A stretch of DNA of 64,000 nt, taken from NCBI RefSeq assembly GCF_014137995.1, contig NZ_JACGWV010000001.1, positions 2,046,001 through 2,110,000 on the forward strand, written 5' to 3'. The stretch is from Promicromonospora sukumoe (GTDB lineage Bacteria; Actinomycetota; Actinomycetes; Actinomycetales; Cellulomonadaceae). The notes under the pieces are model-generated. The model saw only the letters and a list, made by a program, of their open reading frames with translations, ran no database searches and was not told the DNA's origin. Of the stretch, positions 52,049 to 59,825 are shown piece after piece. A program made the position numbers and the translations under genes. Each line of letters opens with the position of its first letter. Position 1 is the stretch's first letter.

Positions 52049-52723
52049 CTAGGGCCTCGGGGGGCGAGCGAACGGTCCGTCCAGCACCGCCCACTGCAGG
52101 AGCAGGATGGTCTTGCCGTCGACGATGCGGCCGTCGCGAACCATGGCGAGGGCCTCCGCGAACGGGACCTCCAGCACCTCGATGTCCTCGCCGTCCTTCT
52201 CGAGGCCGCCGCCGGCCCCCGTCCGGTCGGCCGGCGTGTAGGGGGCGGCGTAGAAATGGAGGCGCTCGGTCACGGAGCCCGGGCTCATGTACGCGTCGAG
52301 GACGTGGGTGAGCTCCCCGAGCGTGACGCCCAGCTCCTCGGTGCTCTCGCGGCGGATCGCCGTAATCGGGTCGTCGGCGTCGAGCAGCCCGGCGGCGGCC
52401 TCGACGAGCATGCCGTCGGGGTGCTCGTTGACGTAGGCCGGATAGCGGAACTGGCGGGTCAGTAGCACGCGGCCGCGGCCGACGTCGTAGGGCAGCACGA
52501 CGGCGCCGTCGCCCCGGTCGTAGGTCTCGCGCTGCTGCGTCTCCCACCGCCCGTCGCGCCGCCGGTGGTCGAACGTCGTGCGCCGCAGAACATGCCAGCC
52601 CTGCGAGGTGAGCTCGACGTCGCGCACCACGACGGCGGGGTTGCGGTCCAGACCCCGCCCCGCTTGGTCGAGGCCCGTGCGTCCGCGGTGGTCCGGCACG
52701 TCGATACCGGGGCGGCCCGTCAT
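52049..52723 (-). CDS. NUDIX hydrolase, NudK/ADP-ribose-pyrophosphatase-like
   Basis: A 224-residue protein. The Nudix box is AAGLLDADDPITAIRREST, followed by EELGV, with Asp in place of the first Glu, as in NudK-type sugar-nucleotide pyrophosphatases. VVLPYDVGRGRVLLTRQFRYP is the strand before the box. It would hydrolyse an NDP-sugar or ADP-ribose to NMP plus sugar phosphate. The ATG overlaps the stop of the DUF4406 gene (ATGA). Confidence 0.88.
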   Translation of the reverse strand: MTGRPGIDVPDHRGRTGLDQAGRGLDRNPAVVVRDVELTSQGWHVLRRTTFDHRRRDGRWETQQRETYDRGDGAVVLPYDVGRGRVLLTRQFRYPAYVNEHPDGMLVEAAAGLLDADDPITAIRRESTEELGVTLGELTHVLDAYMSPGSVTERLHFYAAPYTPADRTGAGGGLEKDGEDIEVLEVPFAEALAMVRDGRIVDGKTILLLQWAVLDGPFARPPRP

Positions 52724-53103
52724 GCGATCCCCTGCGGGGTGAGGCGGGGGATCTCGGCCACGTCGTGGTAGACGGGCAGGCCGCGCCGCCGGGCGATCGC
52801 GACGTCCTGGTCGGCCCCGGCGGACTCGCCGGGCAGCCGCAGCACCGCGTCGCAGCGGGCGAGCAGGCGTTCGGCGGCCGGGTACAGGACGTCGTCGGCC
52901 AGGGGGTCGGTGGCGCCGGCGCCGGCGGAGCGCAGCACGGGCAGGGCCACCCACTCGCCGATCATCGGGAGGTGGCCGGCGGCGAACACCGGCCACGCGG
53001 CGGCCTCCAGCCGGGCGAGGTTGGACGCCATGGCCCGGGGGTCGTTGCCGGTGCCGGAGCGGTAGGGGCCGGCGATGAGGATGAGCAGGGGCTTGTCGGT
53101 CAC
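52720..53103 (-). CDS. DUF4406 / nucleoside-deoxyribosyltransferase-like small protein
   Basis: A 127-residue protein. ILIAGPYRSGTGNDPRAMASNL and DAVLRLPGESAGADQDVAIARRRGLPVY fit the small NDT-like Rossmann-type fold of DUF4406. Starts at GTG 53103. TACGGT (coding strand, 53111-53116) ends 7 nt before it and no Shine-Dalgarno is present, so it is likely leaderless. It is coupled to the NUDIX gene and divergent from a DeoR regulator, suggesting a nucleotide-sugar salvage step. Confidence 0.7.
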   Translation of the reverse strand: MTDKPLLILIAGPYRSGTGNDPRAMASNLARLEAAAWPVFAAGHLPMIGEWVALPVLRSAGAGATDPLADDVLYPAAERLLARCDAVLRLPGESAGADQDVAIARRRGLPVYHDVAEIPRLTPQGIA

Positions 53104-53118
53104 GGGTGCTACCGTACA

Positions 53119-53138
53119 TGCAGAAACGTGCAACAACG
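53119..53138. promoter_or_regulatory. Tandem direct repeat, candidate DeoR site
   Basis: TGCAGAAACG (53119-53128) is followed at once by TGCAACAACG (53129-53138), 8 of 10 bases alike. It lies between the DUF4406 and DeoR starts. DeoR-family proteins often bind short direct repeats. Confidence 0.4.
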
Positions 53139-53153
53139 AGAAAGAGTGTGGAC

Positions 53154-53912
53154 ATGCTGGCTGCTGAACGACGGGAGCACCTGCTCGGGCTGCTGGCCCG
53201 CGAGGGCAAGATCGTCGCCAAGGACGTGGCCGCCGACCTGGGCATATCCGAGGACAGCGTGCGGCGCGACCTGCGCGACCTCGCCGCCGACGGGCTGGTC
53301 CAGCGCGTCTACGGCGGCGCACTCCCGGTCTCGCCGGCGGTGGTCGACTACGCGGCGCGGCAGACCGTGGCCCCCGACGGCAAGCGTGCGGTCGCCTCGG
53401 TCGCCGCCGGGCTGGTACGTCCCGGCGGGGCGGTGATCCTCGACGGCGGCACCACCGCCCTCGCGGTCGCCCGGGCACTCCCGCCGGACCTGGGGTGCAC
53501 CGTGATCACGCACAGCCCGACCATCGCCGTCGCGCTGCTCGACCACCCGGCCGCGGAGGTCTTCCTGCTGGGCGGCCGGGTCTTCAAGCACTCGGCGGTC
53601 GCCTACGGCGCCGCCGCGGTCGAGGCGGCGCAGAACGTCTCCGCCGACCTCTGCCTGCTCGGCGTCACCGGCGTGCACCCCGAGGCCGGCCTGACCACCG
53701 GCGACGCGGAGGAGGCCGCGATGAAGCGGGCCCTGTCGGCACGGGCCGCCGAGACCTACGTCCTCGCGTCGTCGGAGAAGATCGGGACGGCGTCGCGGTT
53801 CCGGGTGCTGCCCTGGGAGAAGGTCAGCGGGGTGATCACCGACGCCGACCCGAGCGACCCCGTCGTCAAGGAGATCCGGGCGTTGGGCGTGGAGGTCCTT
53901 GCCGCGGGCTGA
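53154..53912 (+). CDS. DeoR-family transcription regulator
   Basis: A 252-residue regulator. Helix-turn-helix: LAREGKIVAKDVAADLGISEDSVRRDL and LAADGLVQRVYGGAL. The DeoR sugar-phosphate-sensor domain follows, with ILDGGTTALAVARAL and VFLLGGRVFKHSAVAYG. ATG at 53154 is preferred, with GAGAAAGAG upstream; an in-frame ATG at 53118 would run through the direct repeat. It is divergent from DUF4406/NUDIX, which it probably represses. Confidence 0.9.
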   Translation: MLAAERREHLLGLLAREGKIVAKDVAADLGISEDSVRRDLRDLAADGLVQRVYGGALPVSPAVVDYAARQTVAPDGKRAVASVAAGLVRPGGAVILDGGTTALAVARALPPDLGCTVITHSPTIAVALLDHPAAEVFLLGGRVFKHSAVAYGAAAVEAAQNVSADLCLLGVTGVHPEAGLTTGDAEEAAMKRALSARAAETYVLASSEKIGTASRFRVLPWEKVSGVITDADPSDPVVKEIRALGVEVLAAG

Positions 53913-53924
53913 TGTCGTGGGTCG

Positions 53925-54890
53925 TCAGAGCCGGGCGGCCCGTCGTGGGGGCGTCGTCGTCCGATCGTGGGCGTTCGGCGCCGAGACGCTCGCCAGGAGG
54001 GCGAGCGCGTCCGCGGACGGCTCGTCGGCGGGCGTGTAGACCTCGAGCCGGTGGTCGGGGCTGTCGGCCTGGAGCCAGATCTGGTAGTCGACGCGCAGCT
54101 CACCGACCAGGGGGTGCCGCATGCGCTTCGTCCCGGACGTGCACTCCCCGACGTGCCCGCCGGCCCAGAGCGCGGCGAAGTCGGCGTCCCGCATGCACAG
54201 CTCGCCCACGAGCTCCGCGAGCCGCTTGTCGCCCGGGTACTTGCCGCTGATGAGACGCAGGTAGGCGATGTAGGTCCGGGCCTCTGCCCGCCAGTCGGGG
54301 TAGAGGCCCCTGACCTGTGGGTCGAGGAACAGCAGCCGCGGCAGTGACGGGTACGTGCCCGGGTTCTCGGTGCTGTCGAACGGTACGTGCGAGGCCAGCA
54401 GAGCGTGTCCCAGGGGCGTCCACGCCAGCACGTCGTTGCGGCGTCCCAGGAGGACGGCGGGGTGGTCCGACAGCGCGTCGAGCATGGCGAGGGAGCGCGG
54501 GTCCGGCCGCTCCGGGCGGCTGCGCGGGGCGGCCCGGCCGGGCCGGGGCTGCGCCAGGTCCATCAGGTGCTCGGTCTCGACGTCGTTCAGCGCCAGCGCC
54601 CTGGCCAACGCCAGGAGCACCTCGTTCGAGGCGTTCCGCGCCGCGCCCTGCTCCAGCCGCACGTAGTAGGCGGCGCTCACCCCGGCGAGCTGGGCCACCT
54701 CCTCGCGGCGGAGCCCGGGGACACGACGCCGCTTGCCCCAGCTCCGCACTCCCGCGGCCTCGGGGTCCAGCGCGGCGCGGCGGGACCGCAGGAACTCGCC
54801 CAGGCTCCCGGAGCCGTGCGCATCGTTCGTGCCTGCGGCGGATACACCCCCGGCGGCCATACCCCCGGCAGTCACGTCTCCGACAGTCAT
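53925..54890 (-). CDS. XRE-family regulator with MmyB-like ligand domain (copy 2)
   Basis: A 321-residue paralogue of the XRE at 24864. HTH: GLRREEVAQLAGVSAAYYVRLEQG. MmyB-like domain: VLLGRRNDVLAWTPLGHALL and HPLVGELRVDYQIW. It has an Ala/Gly/Thr-rich N-terminal tail of about 30 residues. TACTGT (coding strand, 54898-54903) lies 7 nt before the ATG without a Shine-Dalgarno, again suggesting leaderless expression. It is divergent from an MFS pump, with a 9-bp inverted repeat between them. Confidence 0.88.
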   Translation of the reverse strand: MTVGDVTAGGMAAGGVSAAGTNDAHGSGSLGEFLRSRRAALDPEAAGVRSWGKRRRVPGLRREEVAQLAGVSAAYYVRLEQGAARNASNEVLLALARALALNDVETEHLMDLAQPRPGRAAPRSRPERPDPRSLAMLDALSDHPAVLLGRRNDVLAWTPLGHALLASHVPFDSTENPGTYPSLPRLLFLDPQVRGLYPDWRAEARTYIAYLRLISGKYPGDKRLAELVGELCMRDADFAALWAGGHVGECTSGTKRMRHPLVGELRVDYQIWLQADSPDHRLEVYTPADEPSADALALLASVSAPNAHDRTTTPPRRAARL

Positions 54891-54930
54891 GCCGTCGACA
54901 GTAGGCCACCACGCCCCGGCGCAGCCTGTC

Positions 54931-54969
54931 CCTGTCGGTGGTAGGACCCCGGTGCGCACGACCGACAGG
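54931..54969. promoter_or_regulatory. 9-bp inverted repeat between XRE copy 2 and MFS pump
   Basis: CCTGTCGGT (54931-54939) and ACCGACAGG (54961-54969) are perfect inverted copies, 30 bp centre to centre. The position mirrors the dyad next to XRE copy 1, but the sequence differs. Confidence 0.5.
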
Positions 54970-55009
54970 CATCTGGCTGCACCACCAGGGTGCGCCGCAC
55001 GGTGGGGCC

Positions 55010-56257
55010 ATGTCAGTCTCGCGTCCGCACCAGGACCCACCAGCCCGCTCCTACCCGCCCGCGCTCGTGCTGCTCACCCTCGCCGCCGGGGCGTTCGGCA
55101 TCGGCACCACCGAGTTCGCCGTCTCCGGCCTGCTGCCGGGCATCGCCGCCGAGTTCGACGTGTCGTTCTCGACCGCCGGATGGGCGGCGACCCTCTATGC
55201 CCTCGGGGTGTTCGTGGGCGCCCCGCTGCTCATCGTCGTGGGCAGGCGGTTCGAGCAGAGACGGTTCCTCCTCGTGCTGATGGCCCTCTTCGTCGTCGGC
55301 AACCTCGCCACCGCCCTCGGGTCCACGTTCGGCCTGGTCCTGGCCGGGCGGGTCGTGACCGCGCTGGCGCACGGGGCGTTCCTGGGGACCGGCTCGATCC
55401 TGGCCTCCCGCGTGGTGCCGGCCCACCGGAGGACCCGGGCGATCGCCTTCATGTTCACGGGCCTGACGCTGGCGACGCTCGTCGGCGCGCCGATCGCCAC
55501 CTGGGTGTCGACCACCTGGTCCTGGCGCGTCTCGTTCCTCGGCATCGGCGCGATCGGAGTCGTCACCCTCGCCTGCATCCTGCTCTGCATCCCCCGCGGC
55601 ACGGCCGGCGAGCCGCTCCGCCTCGGCGCCGAGCTGCGCGCGCTGCGGAACCCGCAGCTCCTGCTCGCCATGCTCGTCACGATCCTCGGCCCGGCCGGGT
55701 TCTTCACGTCGATCACCTACATCGCCCCGATCACGCTCGACGTGACCGGCACCCCCGAGAGCTGGATCACGCTCTACCTGACGGTGTTCGGGCTCGGGCT
55801 GTTCATCGGCAACATCGTCGGCGGCAGGCTCGCGGACATCAACCTCATGGGCCTCCTGACGGGAAGCCTGGCGATGCTCACGGCGGTGCTGCTCCTGTTC
55901 TGGCTCGCCGCGGGCAGCGTGGTGGTCACCCTGGTCGCCGTCTTCCTGATGGCCGCCACCGGGTTCGCCACCGTCTCGCCCATCCAGCGGCTCGTGATGG
56001 AGCGTGCCGAACGCGCCGGGGCGCCCAACCTCGCGGCCTCGATGAACATCGGCATGTTCAACCTCGGCAACGCGATCGGCGCGTGGCTGGGTGGCGTCGT
56101 CATCGACGCGGGCCTCGGCAGCGCGAGCCCCAACCTCGCGGGAGCCGCGCTCGCCGGCGCCGCCCTCGTCGTCGCCCTGCTCATCGCACGCCGGGCTCGG
56201 AACGACAGCGCCCGCGACATCACGCACGACGACCCGGCGGCCGCGACGACCGTGTGA
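55010..56257 (+). CDS. MFS transporter, AraJ/DHA1-like
   Basis: A 415-residue permease with 12 helices. FGIGTTEFAVSGLLPGIAAEF near the start and WAATLYALGVFVGAPLL are diagnostic for the AraJ/NepI/PbuE-type DHA1 exporters. The frame is open further up; ATG at 55010 is chosen because GGTGGGG precedes it and residues after it begin the usual N-terminus. Likely regulated by the divergent XRE. Substrate may be an arabinose-like sugar, purine or drug. Confidence 0.88.
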   Translation: MSVSRPHQDPPARSYPPALVLLTLAAGAFGIGTTEFAVSGLLPGIAAEFDVSFSTAGWAATLYALGVFVGAPLLIVVGRRFEQRRFLLVLMALFVVGNLATALGSTFGLVLAGRVVTALAHGAFLGTGSILASRVVPAHRRTRAIAFMFTGLTLATLVGAPIATWVSTTWSWRVSFLGIGAIGVVTLACILLCIPRGTAGEPLRLGAELRALRNPQLLLAMLVTILGPAGFFTSITYIAPITLDVTGTPESWITLYLTVFGLGLFIGNIVGGRLADINLMGLLTGSLAMLTAVLLLFWLAAGSVVVTLVAVFLMAATGFATVSPIQRLVMERAERAGAPNLAASMNIGMFNLGNAIGAWLGGVVIDAGLGSASPNLAGAALAGAALVVALLIARRARNDSARDITHDDPAAATTV

Positions 56258-56289
56258 CGGGTGCGGGCCTCCGGCGCCGGGACGGTAGG

Positions 56290-56308
56290 TTAGGTTCGCC
56301 TTACTCAC
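56290..56308 (+). promoter_or_regulatory. IdeR/DtxR-like iron box
   Basis: TTAGGTTCGCCTTACTCAC matches the actinobacterial 19-bp iron-box consensus (TTAGGTTAGGCTAACCTAA) at 13 of 19 positions, and a further GTTAGG precedes it. It lies 21 nt before the inferred start of the ABC exporter pair. Repression under iron sufficiency is expected. Confidence 0.6.
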
Positions 56309-56328
56309 TACCGCCGTCGGAGGTCATC

Positions 56329-57984
56329 ATTCGTACCAGGGCCCGCAGGGAACCGCTCCGGCGCCGGACCCTCCGCCGGCAGCGCGGCCGTGTCGCCGGG
56401 TCGGCGCTCTTCCTCATGGGGCACCAGTCGTGCGAGGCCCTCGTGCCCGTGGCCGTCGGCATCGCCATCGACGCCGCCGTGGTCAGCGGCAGCGTGCCAC
56501 GCCTGCTCCTGAGCCTGGCCGGCCTCACCCTGCTGTTCACGCTGCTCTTCACCTGCTACCGCTGGTTCTCGCGGCTCGGCGACGGGGCCGTGATCGACGA
56601 GAGCCACGCGCTGCGGGCCGAGCTCGCCACCCGCGTCCTGACGCCCGGCGCCGCCCGCCGGCGCCAGCACGGCGAGCTGCTCACGATCGCCTCCTCCGAC
56701 GCCGACCAGGCCGCGCGCAGCATCATCTGGTTCGCCGGGCTGTTCGGCGCGGGCGCGGCGCTCGCGGTCAGCTGCGCGGTGCTGCTGAGCATCGACCTGC
56801 TGCTGGGCGCGGTGCTGATCGGCACCGCCGTCGTCGTCACCCTCGGGCTCAACGCGCTCTCCCCGCTGATCTCGCGCCGGATCACCGACCAGCAGCAGAC
56901 GCTCGCCGGTGCCTCCGCCCTGGCGACCGACCTCGTCGCGGGCCTGCGGGTGCTGCACGGCCTGGGCGCGCAGGAGCCCGCCGCCGCCCGCTACCGCACC
57001 GCCAGCCGTGCCGCCGAGGAGGCGGGCGTCCGCGCGGGGTCGGCCAAGGCGCTCCAGCAGGGCGCGACGGTGCTGGCCGCGACCGTCGTGCTCGCCGTCT
57101 CCGTGGGGTTCGCCGGGCTGCTGGCGCTCGACGGCACGATCACCGTCGGCGCCTTCGTCTCCGCGGTGGGCGTCGCGCAGTTCATCGCCGAGCCGCTGAC
57201 CGGCGTCGGCTTCTACCTGCAGGTCGGCGCCGCCGCCAAGGCCAGCGCGCGCCGGGTGCGGTCCGCGCTGGGCGACGCGCTCGCCGGGCCGCAACCCGCC
57301 GAGGAGAAGCCCGCCGCGACCGTGCACCCGCTCGATGTTTCCGCCGGCGAGTTCGTCGGCATCGTGGCCGGGCCCGACGACGTCGAGCGAGTTACCAGCG
57401 CTCTCCGGCTGCCGGCCGGGGCCACGGTGCACGTCGAGCCGCACCACCCCGACCTGTTCGCCGGCTCGATCGGCGAGAACCTCGCGCTGGGCCGCGCGGG
57501 CGACGGGGCCGGACTGGCCGCCGATACCAGCCCGGCCGGGAAGATCAACGCCCAGCCCACCGCGTCCATCGATACGGCGATCAACGCGGCGATCGACGCC
57601 GCCGGCGCCCGCGACTTCGTCGACGCCCAGCCCGGCGGCCTCGACGCGAGGGTGTACGACCGCGGGCTCTCCCTGTCGGGCGGCCAGCGCCAGCGGCTCG
57701 TCCTCGCGCGGGCGCTGCACACCGACGCGGACGTCCTGGTGCTCGTCGAGCCCACGACCGCCGTCGACTCGGTGACCGAGGAGGCCGTCGCCGACGGCAT
57801 CCGCTCGCTGCGCCACCACCGCGACGGCCCCGTCCGCACCACGGTCGTGGTCACGAGCAGCCCGGTGCTGCTCGCCCGCGCCGACCGGGTGGTCCTCGTC
57901 GACGACGGGACGCCCCACACCGTCGGCACCCACCGGGAGCTGCTCGACGGCAACACCATCTACCGCGAGCGGGTGCTGCGATGA
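56329..57984 (+). CDS. ABC exporter subunit A (iron-regulated, degenerate ATP site)
   Basis: About 551 residues: six helices to about 310, then an ATPase domain. It lacks a Walker A lysine (GIVAGPDDVERVTSAL stands there) and has VEP instead of DEP in Walker B (VLVLVEPTTAVD), but keeps a perfect signature LSGGQRQR. No ATG/GTG/TTG fits the conserved N-terminus; GGAGG (56319-56323) is followed 5 nt later by ATT (56329), the best start, giving IRTRARREPLRRRTL. The family resembles siderophore ABC pairs such as IrtAB. It overlaps subunit B by ATGA. Confidence 0.75.
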   Translation: MRTRARREPLRRRTLRRQRGRVAGSALFLMGHQSCEALVPVAVGIAIDAAVVSGSVPRLLLSLAGLTLLFTLLFTCYRWFSRLGDGAVIDESHALRAELATRVLTPGAARRRQHGELLTIASSDADQAARSIIWFAGLFGAGAALAVSCAVLLSIDLLLGAVLIGTAVVVTLGLNALSPLISRRITDQQQTLAGASALATDLVAGLRVLHGLGAQEPAAARYRTASRAAEEAGVRAGSAKALQQGATVLAATVVLAVSVGFAGLLALDGTITVGAFVSAVGVAQFIAEPLTGVGFYLQVGAAAKASARRVRSALGDALAGPQPAEEKPAATVHPLDVSAGEFVGIVAGPDDVERVTSALRLPAGATVHVEPHHPDLFAGSIGENLALGRAGDGAGLAADTSPAGKINAQPTASIDTAINAAIDAAGARDFVDAQPGGLDARVYDRGLSLSGGQRQRLVLARALHTDADVLVLVEPTTAVDSVTEEAVADGIRSLRHHRDGPVRTTVVVTSSPVLLARADRVVLVDDGTPHTVGTHRELLDGNTIYRERVLR

Positions 57985-59825
57985 CGGGAAACTCGATGTC
58001 GGAAACCTCGATGACGGACAGTTCCCCGGGCGTCGAGCGCCTTCCCCTGGCCTCCGCGCGCGGCGTCTGGGGGTCCGTGCGCCGCTACGTCCGTCCGCAC
58101 CGGACACTGACCGCCACCACGATCTTCCTGGCGGCCCTCGCCGCGCTGTCGGGTCTCGTCGCCCCCTGGGCCATCGGCGTCCTGGTCGACACCGTCCTGG
58201 CGGGCGGCGAGGTGCGCGACGTCGTCGTGGTCGCGGCCTCGGTCGCCGCGGCCGGCGTGCTCGCCGCCGGGCTCACCGCGGCGAGCGGCGCGCTGGTCTC
58301 CCGGATCGGCCAGCGGGTCCTCGCGCGCATGCGTGAGGACGTCGTCGCCACCGCGCTGCGGCTCCCGTCCGGGCGGGTCGAGCGGACCGGGCGCGGGGAC
58401 CTCCTCAGCCGGGTCGGGGACGACGTCGCCGTCGTCAGCGAGCTGGTCGCCGGGCTGCTGGCGCCCTGGGTCGGCGCGGTGCTCACGGTCGCGCTGACGC
58501 TCGTGGGCCTGTTCGCGCTGGACCCGTGGCTCGCCGTCGCCGGCCTCACCGCGATCCCGGTCTACGTGCTGGCGCTGCGCTGGTACCTGCCGCGGGCGGC
58601 GCCGCGCTACGCCGCGGAGCGCGCCGCTTTCGGCGACCGGGCGGAGGCGCTCGTCTCCTCGCTGGAGGGGCTGCCCACGGTGCACGCCTACCACGTGGAG
58701 GAGGTGCACGCCGCCGGCATCACGCGGTCCTCGGACCGGGCGCGGAAGATCTCCCGGGACGTGCTGTGGTTCAGCACGGGCTGGGGCAAGTGGCTCAACA
58801 TCGCCGAGCTCGTCGGGGTCGCGTCGATCATCACCGTGGGGTTCGTCCTCGTGTCGCGCGAGGCGGCGACGATCGGCGCGGTGACCGCGGCCGCGCTGTA
58901 CTTCCTGCGGCTCTTCAACCCGGTCGGCCTCATCATCTTCACGTTCGACGGCGTCCTGTCGGCGGTCGCGAGCCTGCAGCGGATCGTCGGCGTGATCGAG
59001 GCCGGCGCGGACCTCGACGCGGCCTCCCCGGCGCCCGGCCGCCCGGCCGGTGCGGTCTCCGGACAGGGGATCACCCACCGGTACGGCGAGCACGAGGTGC
59101 TCCACGACGTGTCCGTCGACCTGGCTCCCGGCGAGCAGGTCGCGCTGGTCGGGGCCAGCGGCGCGGGCAAGTCCACGCTCGCGGTGGTCCTGGCCGGGCT
59201 GACGGAGCCGACCGAGGGCACCGTGCGCGTCGACGGCGACCCGGTGTCGGACCTGGCCCGCAGGCACCCCCGCCCCGTCGTCCTCGTGACCCAGGAGGCG
59301 CACGTCTTCGCCGGTTCGCTCGCCGACGACCTGCGCCTGGCCCGGGCCGACGCGACCGACGACGACGTCAGCGCCGCGCTGGCGCTCGTCGGCGCCACGG
59401 GCTGGGTGACGGGCCTGCCCGAGGGCATCGACACCGTCGTCGGGGAGCTCGGCCACAAGCTCGCCCCCGACCAGGTCGCGCAGGTCGCCCTGGCCCGGGC
59501 GGCGCTGGCCGACCCCGCGGTCGTGATCCTGGACGAGGCCACGGCGGAGTCGGGCAGCCGCAGCGCGCGACGGCTCGAGGACGCCGCGTCCGCGGTGCTC
59601 GCCGGACGGACCGGACTGGTCGTGGCCCATCGCCTGAGGCAGGCGCAGTCCGCGGACCGGGTGCTCGTGATGGCGGACGGGCGCGTCGTCGAGCAGGGCA
59701 CCCACGAGGAGCTGATGACCGCCGACGGGCTCTACGCGCGGCTGTGGGCGGCGTACGACGGCGGCGGGGGAGCCCACGGCGACCGTCCCTCGAACCTGTC
59801 GGCCTCGCCGACGTACGCCACGTAG
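57981..59825 (+). CDS. ABC exporter subunit B (iron-regulated)
   Basis: A 614-residue half-transporter. Six helices lie between about 45 and 330. Walker A is canonical (LVGASGAGKSTLA) and Walker B canonical (VVILDEATAES), but the signature is KLAPDQVAQ instead of LSGGQ. With subunit A it forms one complete composite ATP site (B's Walker A/B with A's LSGGQ) and one dead site. It probably handles a siderophore or ferric siderophore. The last 94 bp overlap the convergent monooxygenase gene. Confidence 0.88.
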   Translation: MTGNSMSETSMTDSSPGVERLPLASARGVWGSVRRYVRPHRTLTATTIFLAALAALSGLVAPWAIGVLVDTVLAGGEVRDVVVVAASVAAAGVLAAGLTAASGALVSRIGQRVLARMREDVVATALRLPSGRVERTGRGDLLSRVGDDVAVVSELVAGLLAPWVGAVLTVALTLVGLFALDPWLAVAGLTAIPVYVLALRWYLPRAAPRYAAERAAFGDRAEALVSSLEGLPTVHAYHVEEVHAAGITRSSDRARKISRDVLWFSTGWGKWLNIAELVGVASIITVGFVLVSREAATIGAVTAAALYFLRLFNPVGLIIFTFDGVLSAVASLQRIVGVIEAGADLDAASPAPGRPAGAVSGQGITHRYGEHEVLHDVSVDLAPGEQVALVGASGAGKSTLAVVLAGLTEPTEGTVRVDGDPVSDLARRHPRPVVLVTQEAHVFAGSLADDLRLARADATDDDVSAALALVGATGWVTGLPEGIDTVVGELGHKLAPDQVAQVALARAALADPAVVILDEATAESGSRSARRLEDAASAVLAGRTGLVVAHRLRQAQSADRVLVMADGRVVEQGTHEELMTADGLYARLWAAYDGGGGAHGDRPSNLSASPTYAT

